The position numbers and the translations under genes are program-made. From assembly GCA_002863125.1 (NCBI GenBank), contig PKEB01000001.1, forward strand, positions 1-52,987: DNA of 52,987 nt, in the 5' to 3' direction. This DNA comes from Flavobacteriales bacterium (GTDB lineage Bacteria; Bacteroidota; Bacteroidia; Flavobacteriales_D; Sanyastnellaceae). Below are positions 51,209-52,987 of the stretch, one piece after another (position 1 is the stretch's first letter; every line of letters starts with the position of its first letter). The notes below the pieces were generated by a model. The model searched no databases and was not told the DNA's origin. It saw only the letters and a program-made list of their open reading frames with translations.

Positions 51209-52987
51209 ATGCGAAAGCTGTTATGCCTTCTCGCTGCCTGCAGCGCAGCGTTTGTCGTTAGCTCACAAACCCCGGTAGAAATCCCCGGACCCAACGTCCC
51301 TCCTGGATATGAAATTTCCATTGAACCGTACATCGAACACGATGGCGTCGTAGGTGGAGTCGATTTCACGGGGCAAACGACGTACCGTTTGTACCTGGAG
51401 ATGCAGAATGAATCCGACTTCTTGTCGTGCATTTCTGGAGAGGCGGATAACCCGATGATGATTTACTCCACGTCGACCCCCGCTTGGTACAATGACGACG
51501 TGCTTGGCGAGGAAGTGGGGGCTTGGGTGAATCCTACGGTTCTGCCGTTTTTCCCCGAGTTGAATTATGACAGTTGGTTAACAATCGGTGGTGCGACAGC
51601 AGACGATGAGGTGGAAGTCAATTTTGCAGCCGGTGAAATCAACCTGTTGGATGAATTTGGTTCTGGCGAAAATGTATTGATTGACGATGTGATTGGCACA
51701 GCGCTGTTCACGTTGCTGCCATGTGATCCGGCCGATCTCGCTTCGTGTGATTTTACCCACGCGGCATTTGCGGGTGAGGATTTGCGGGTATTGATTGGTC
51801 AAATCACTACCGCAGGAGATTTGACGGGCCAGCTGCAGGTCCAGGTATTCGTTGAGGGCGATGCTGACCAAGAATTCCGGGGCATTATTCCCTTCACGCC
51901 CTACGCCCCCGAACTTTTGGTGGATGGATGTATCGATCCTACAGCCTGCAACTACGATGGGGAAGCCACAGCAGATGACGGATCTTGTGTCTACTGCGGA
52001 GCGGAATGCGCGGGGGGCTCAGATTACAGCATGACGGTCGAATTGCATGCGGAGGATGTCGTCGCGGGCCAGACGACGTACCGTTTCTACCAGAACATGA
52101 TCAATCCGGACGACTTCTTGAGTTCGGTGTACGGCAACGAGGACGTGCCATTCGTTTTTGAAACGACCACGGGCTTCTACAACAGCCAGTTCGGTGGTTC
52201 GGTCGCGAGCGCAATCAACCCTGCGTTCTTGTCGTTCTTCCCCGACCTCGCTGCTGACAGTTGGGTGACGATTGGCATCGAGAGCCAGAACGTAGGCGAC
52301 GAGGTAGCGATCAGCACGGTGGAAAGCACGGACCAACCTTGGGTTTCAGCCTTTGCCTTTGGCCAAGCGCTTTCCGGCCAAAACGTCTACATGAACGATG
52401 CGACCGGTGGCGCTTGGTACGTTTTGAACAACACCCCGAACGGGCTGCCCGATGCGGACGGCCGTGTGCTGTTCATGCAGGTCACCACGGCGGGTGAGAT
52501 TTCCGGAACCGTCAACCTCCAAATTTTCGAGAATGGCGTTGGATCGGAGTCCATCTATAATACGTATGACTTTGCTGGAACGGGTGACTTCTCCGTTGGA
52601 GGCGGCACCACATCCAATGCCTGCGGTTGTACAGACCCCGACGCCGACAACTACGACGATGCGGCGGAATACGACGACGGCAGCTGTGAATACGCAGTAC
52701 CAGGATGTACTGACGCGACGGCTTGTAACTACAATAACGACGCTACTGAGGACGATGGCTCCTGCACGTACGCTGAGACCGGTTACGACTGCGAAGGCAA
52801 CTGCTTGAATGACGCCGATGGCGACGGTGTATGCGACGAGTTTGAAGTGGCGGGCTGCACGGACGCAACAGCTTGTAACTACAACGCTGACGCAACCGAC
52901 GACGACGGCTCATGCCTCCAGCTCGACGAGTGCGGCGTATGCGGCGGTGACGGCATCGCCGACGGCGCCTGCGACTGTGATGGCAAC
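51209..52987 (+). CDS. Giant secreted Cys-repeat surface protein (3' end outside window)
   Basis: The frame is open from the ATG at 51209 to the window edge (593 codons, no stop). The signal peptide [20 protein letters not shown] is followed by module A (about 51308-51910), one Cys repeat (51926-51988), module B (about 52022-52610), then three Cys repeats with an acidic [12 protein letters not shown] insert and a [10 protein letters not shown] segment. Modules A and B are duplicated copies: both have GQTTYR near the start, a DFLS, a block ending in FFP(E/D)L...DSW(L/V)TIG, and a closing TTAG...GxVxLQIF-like strand. I do not recognise the module. The protein is probably exported and surface-exposed; any type IX sorting domain would be beyond the edge. 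Confidence 0.88.
   Translation, partial: MRKLLCLLAACSAAFVVSSQTPVEIPGPNVPPGYEISIEPYIEHDGVVGGVDFTGQTTYRLYLEMQNESDFLSCISGEADNPMMIYSTSTPAWYNDDVLGEEVGAWVNPTVLPFFPELNYDSWLTIGGATADDEVEVNFAAGEINLLDEFGSGENVLIDDVIGTALFTLLPCDPADLASCDFTHAAFAGEDLRVLIGQITTAGDLTGQLQVQVFVEGDADQEFRGIIPFTPYAPELLVDGCIDPTACNYDGEATADDGSCVYCGAECAGGSDYSMTVELHAEDVVAGQTTYRFYQNMINPDDFLSSVYGNEDVPFVFETTTGFYNSQFGGSVASAINPAFLSFFPDLAADSWVTIGIESQNVGDEVAISTVESTDQPWVSAFAFGQALSGQNVYMNDATGGAWYVLNNTPNGLPDADGRVLFMQVTTAGEISGTVNLQIFENGVGSESIYNTYDFAGTGDFSVGGGTTSNACGCTDPDADNYDDAAEYDDGSCEYAVPGCTDATACNYNNDATEDDGSCTYAETGYDCEGNCLNDADGDGVCDEFEVAGCTDATACNYNADATDDDGSCLQLDECGVCGGDGIADGACDCDGN
51926..52915 (+). repeat. Four GCTDP...DDGSC Cys repeats in the right-edge protein
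   Basis: Copies lie at 51926-51988, 52625-52687, 52703-52765 and 52853-52915. They match the repeats of the left-edge protein in length, Cys spacing and the NY/DDGSC core. Confidence 0.85.

Noticed and set aside
51209-51260. LAAC near the N-terminus of the right-edge protein as a lipobox
   Set aside because: The Cys would be residue 11, too close to the start for a normal lipoprotein signal; the hydrophobic run continues after it and ends in a typical SSQ cleavage site.
1-52987. Insertion sequences, prophage, integron, CRISPR, toxin-antitoxin or restriction genes
   Set aside because: No transposase, integrase, cas or phage-like protein was recognised, and no terminal inverted repeats or target duplications were seen. 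The window looks like ordinary core and surface-protein chromosome.

Overview
The window reads as a chromosomal segment from a Bacteroidota bacterium, most likely a marine member of the Flavobacteriales or a close relative. The evidence is a type IX secretion/gliding cluster (gldJ, a PorP/SprF homologue, porU, porV), substrates with type A and type B C-terminal sorting domains, a fused lpxC-fabZ, a Na+/H+ antiporter of the NhaD type, Cys-rich 'GCTDP...DDGSC' repeats, and promoters of the Bacteroidota form (-7 element TAnnTTTG, almost no Shine-Dalgarno sites). By eye the base composition is GC-rich for this group. I cannot name the species. Genes are densely packed on both strands, and I see no insertion sequence, prophage, CRISPR array or rRNA operon.

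Layout. 1-2500: 3' end of a large secreted Cys-repeat protein cut by the left edge. 2512-6771: a lipoprotein, a LuxE-like acyl-protein synthetase, tyrS and murF. 6862-15502: gldJ, a PorP/SprF-like gene, porU (sortase) and porV, then ispF. 15499-16891: a DUF4956 membrane protein and a VTC-domain protein. 17110-19492: pyruvate dehydrogenase E1-alpha and E2. 19610-23489: recG and an anchored protein of unknown function. 23486-31804: acyl-CoA dehydrogenase (minus), then anmK, a Glu/Leu/Phe/Val dehydrogenase, nhaD, and exbB-exbD-TonB-like-folC. 31811-35036 (minus): a methyltransferase, an orphan histidine kinase and gpmI. Then tRNA-Val, a 753-aa choice-of-anchor-L surface protein (minus), a LolD-type ATPase, asnS, rpoN and a PAP2-like membrane protein. 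41875-44726: galE (minus), a small Hpt-like protein and a DUF4301 protein. 44798-50780 (minus): a type A sorting-domain protein, and the envelope operon aroB-lpxD-lpxC/fabZ-lpxA-ABC ATPase. Then tRNA-Phe (minus), and the 5' part of a second giant Cys-repeat surface protein that runs off the right edge.

How it fits together. Much of the window is envelope biogenesis: lipid A (lpxD, lpxC/fabZ, lpxA), peptidoglycan (murF, anmK), outer-membrane energisation (ExbB/ExbD/TonB-like), lipoprotein or export ATPases, and the type IX machinery. At least two proteins here (the type A and type B sorting-domain proteins) look like cargo of that machinery. The two edge proteins are probably exported as well, but no classical sorting domain is visible in either.

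The most notable non-genic signal is that many -7 elements lie only 4-6 nt upstream of a start codon (ATG, GTG or TTG), which predicts widespread leaderless mRNAs. The most notable proteins are the two edge proteins: one ends in a half-dockerin-like segment, and the other carries a duplicated module of about 200 residues that I do not recognise. I found no complete new defence or mobile system.
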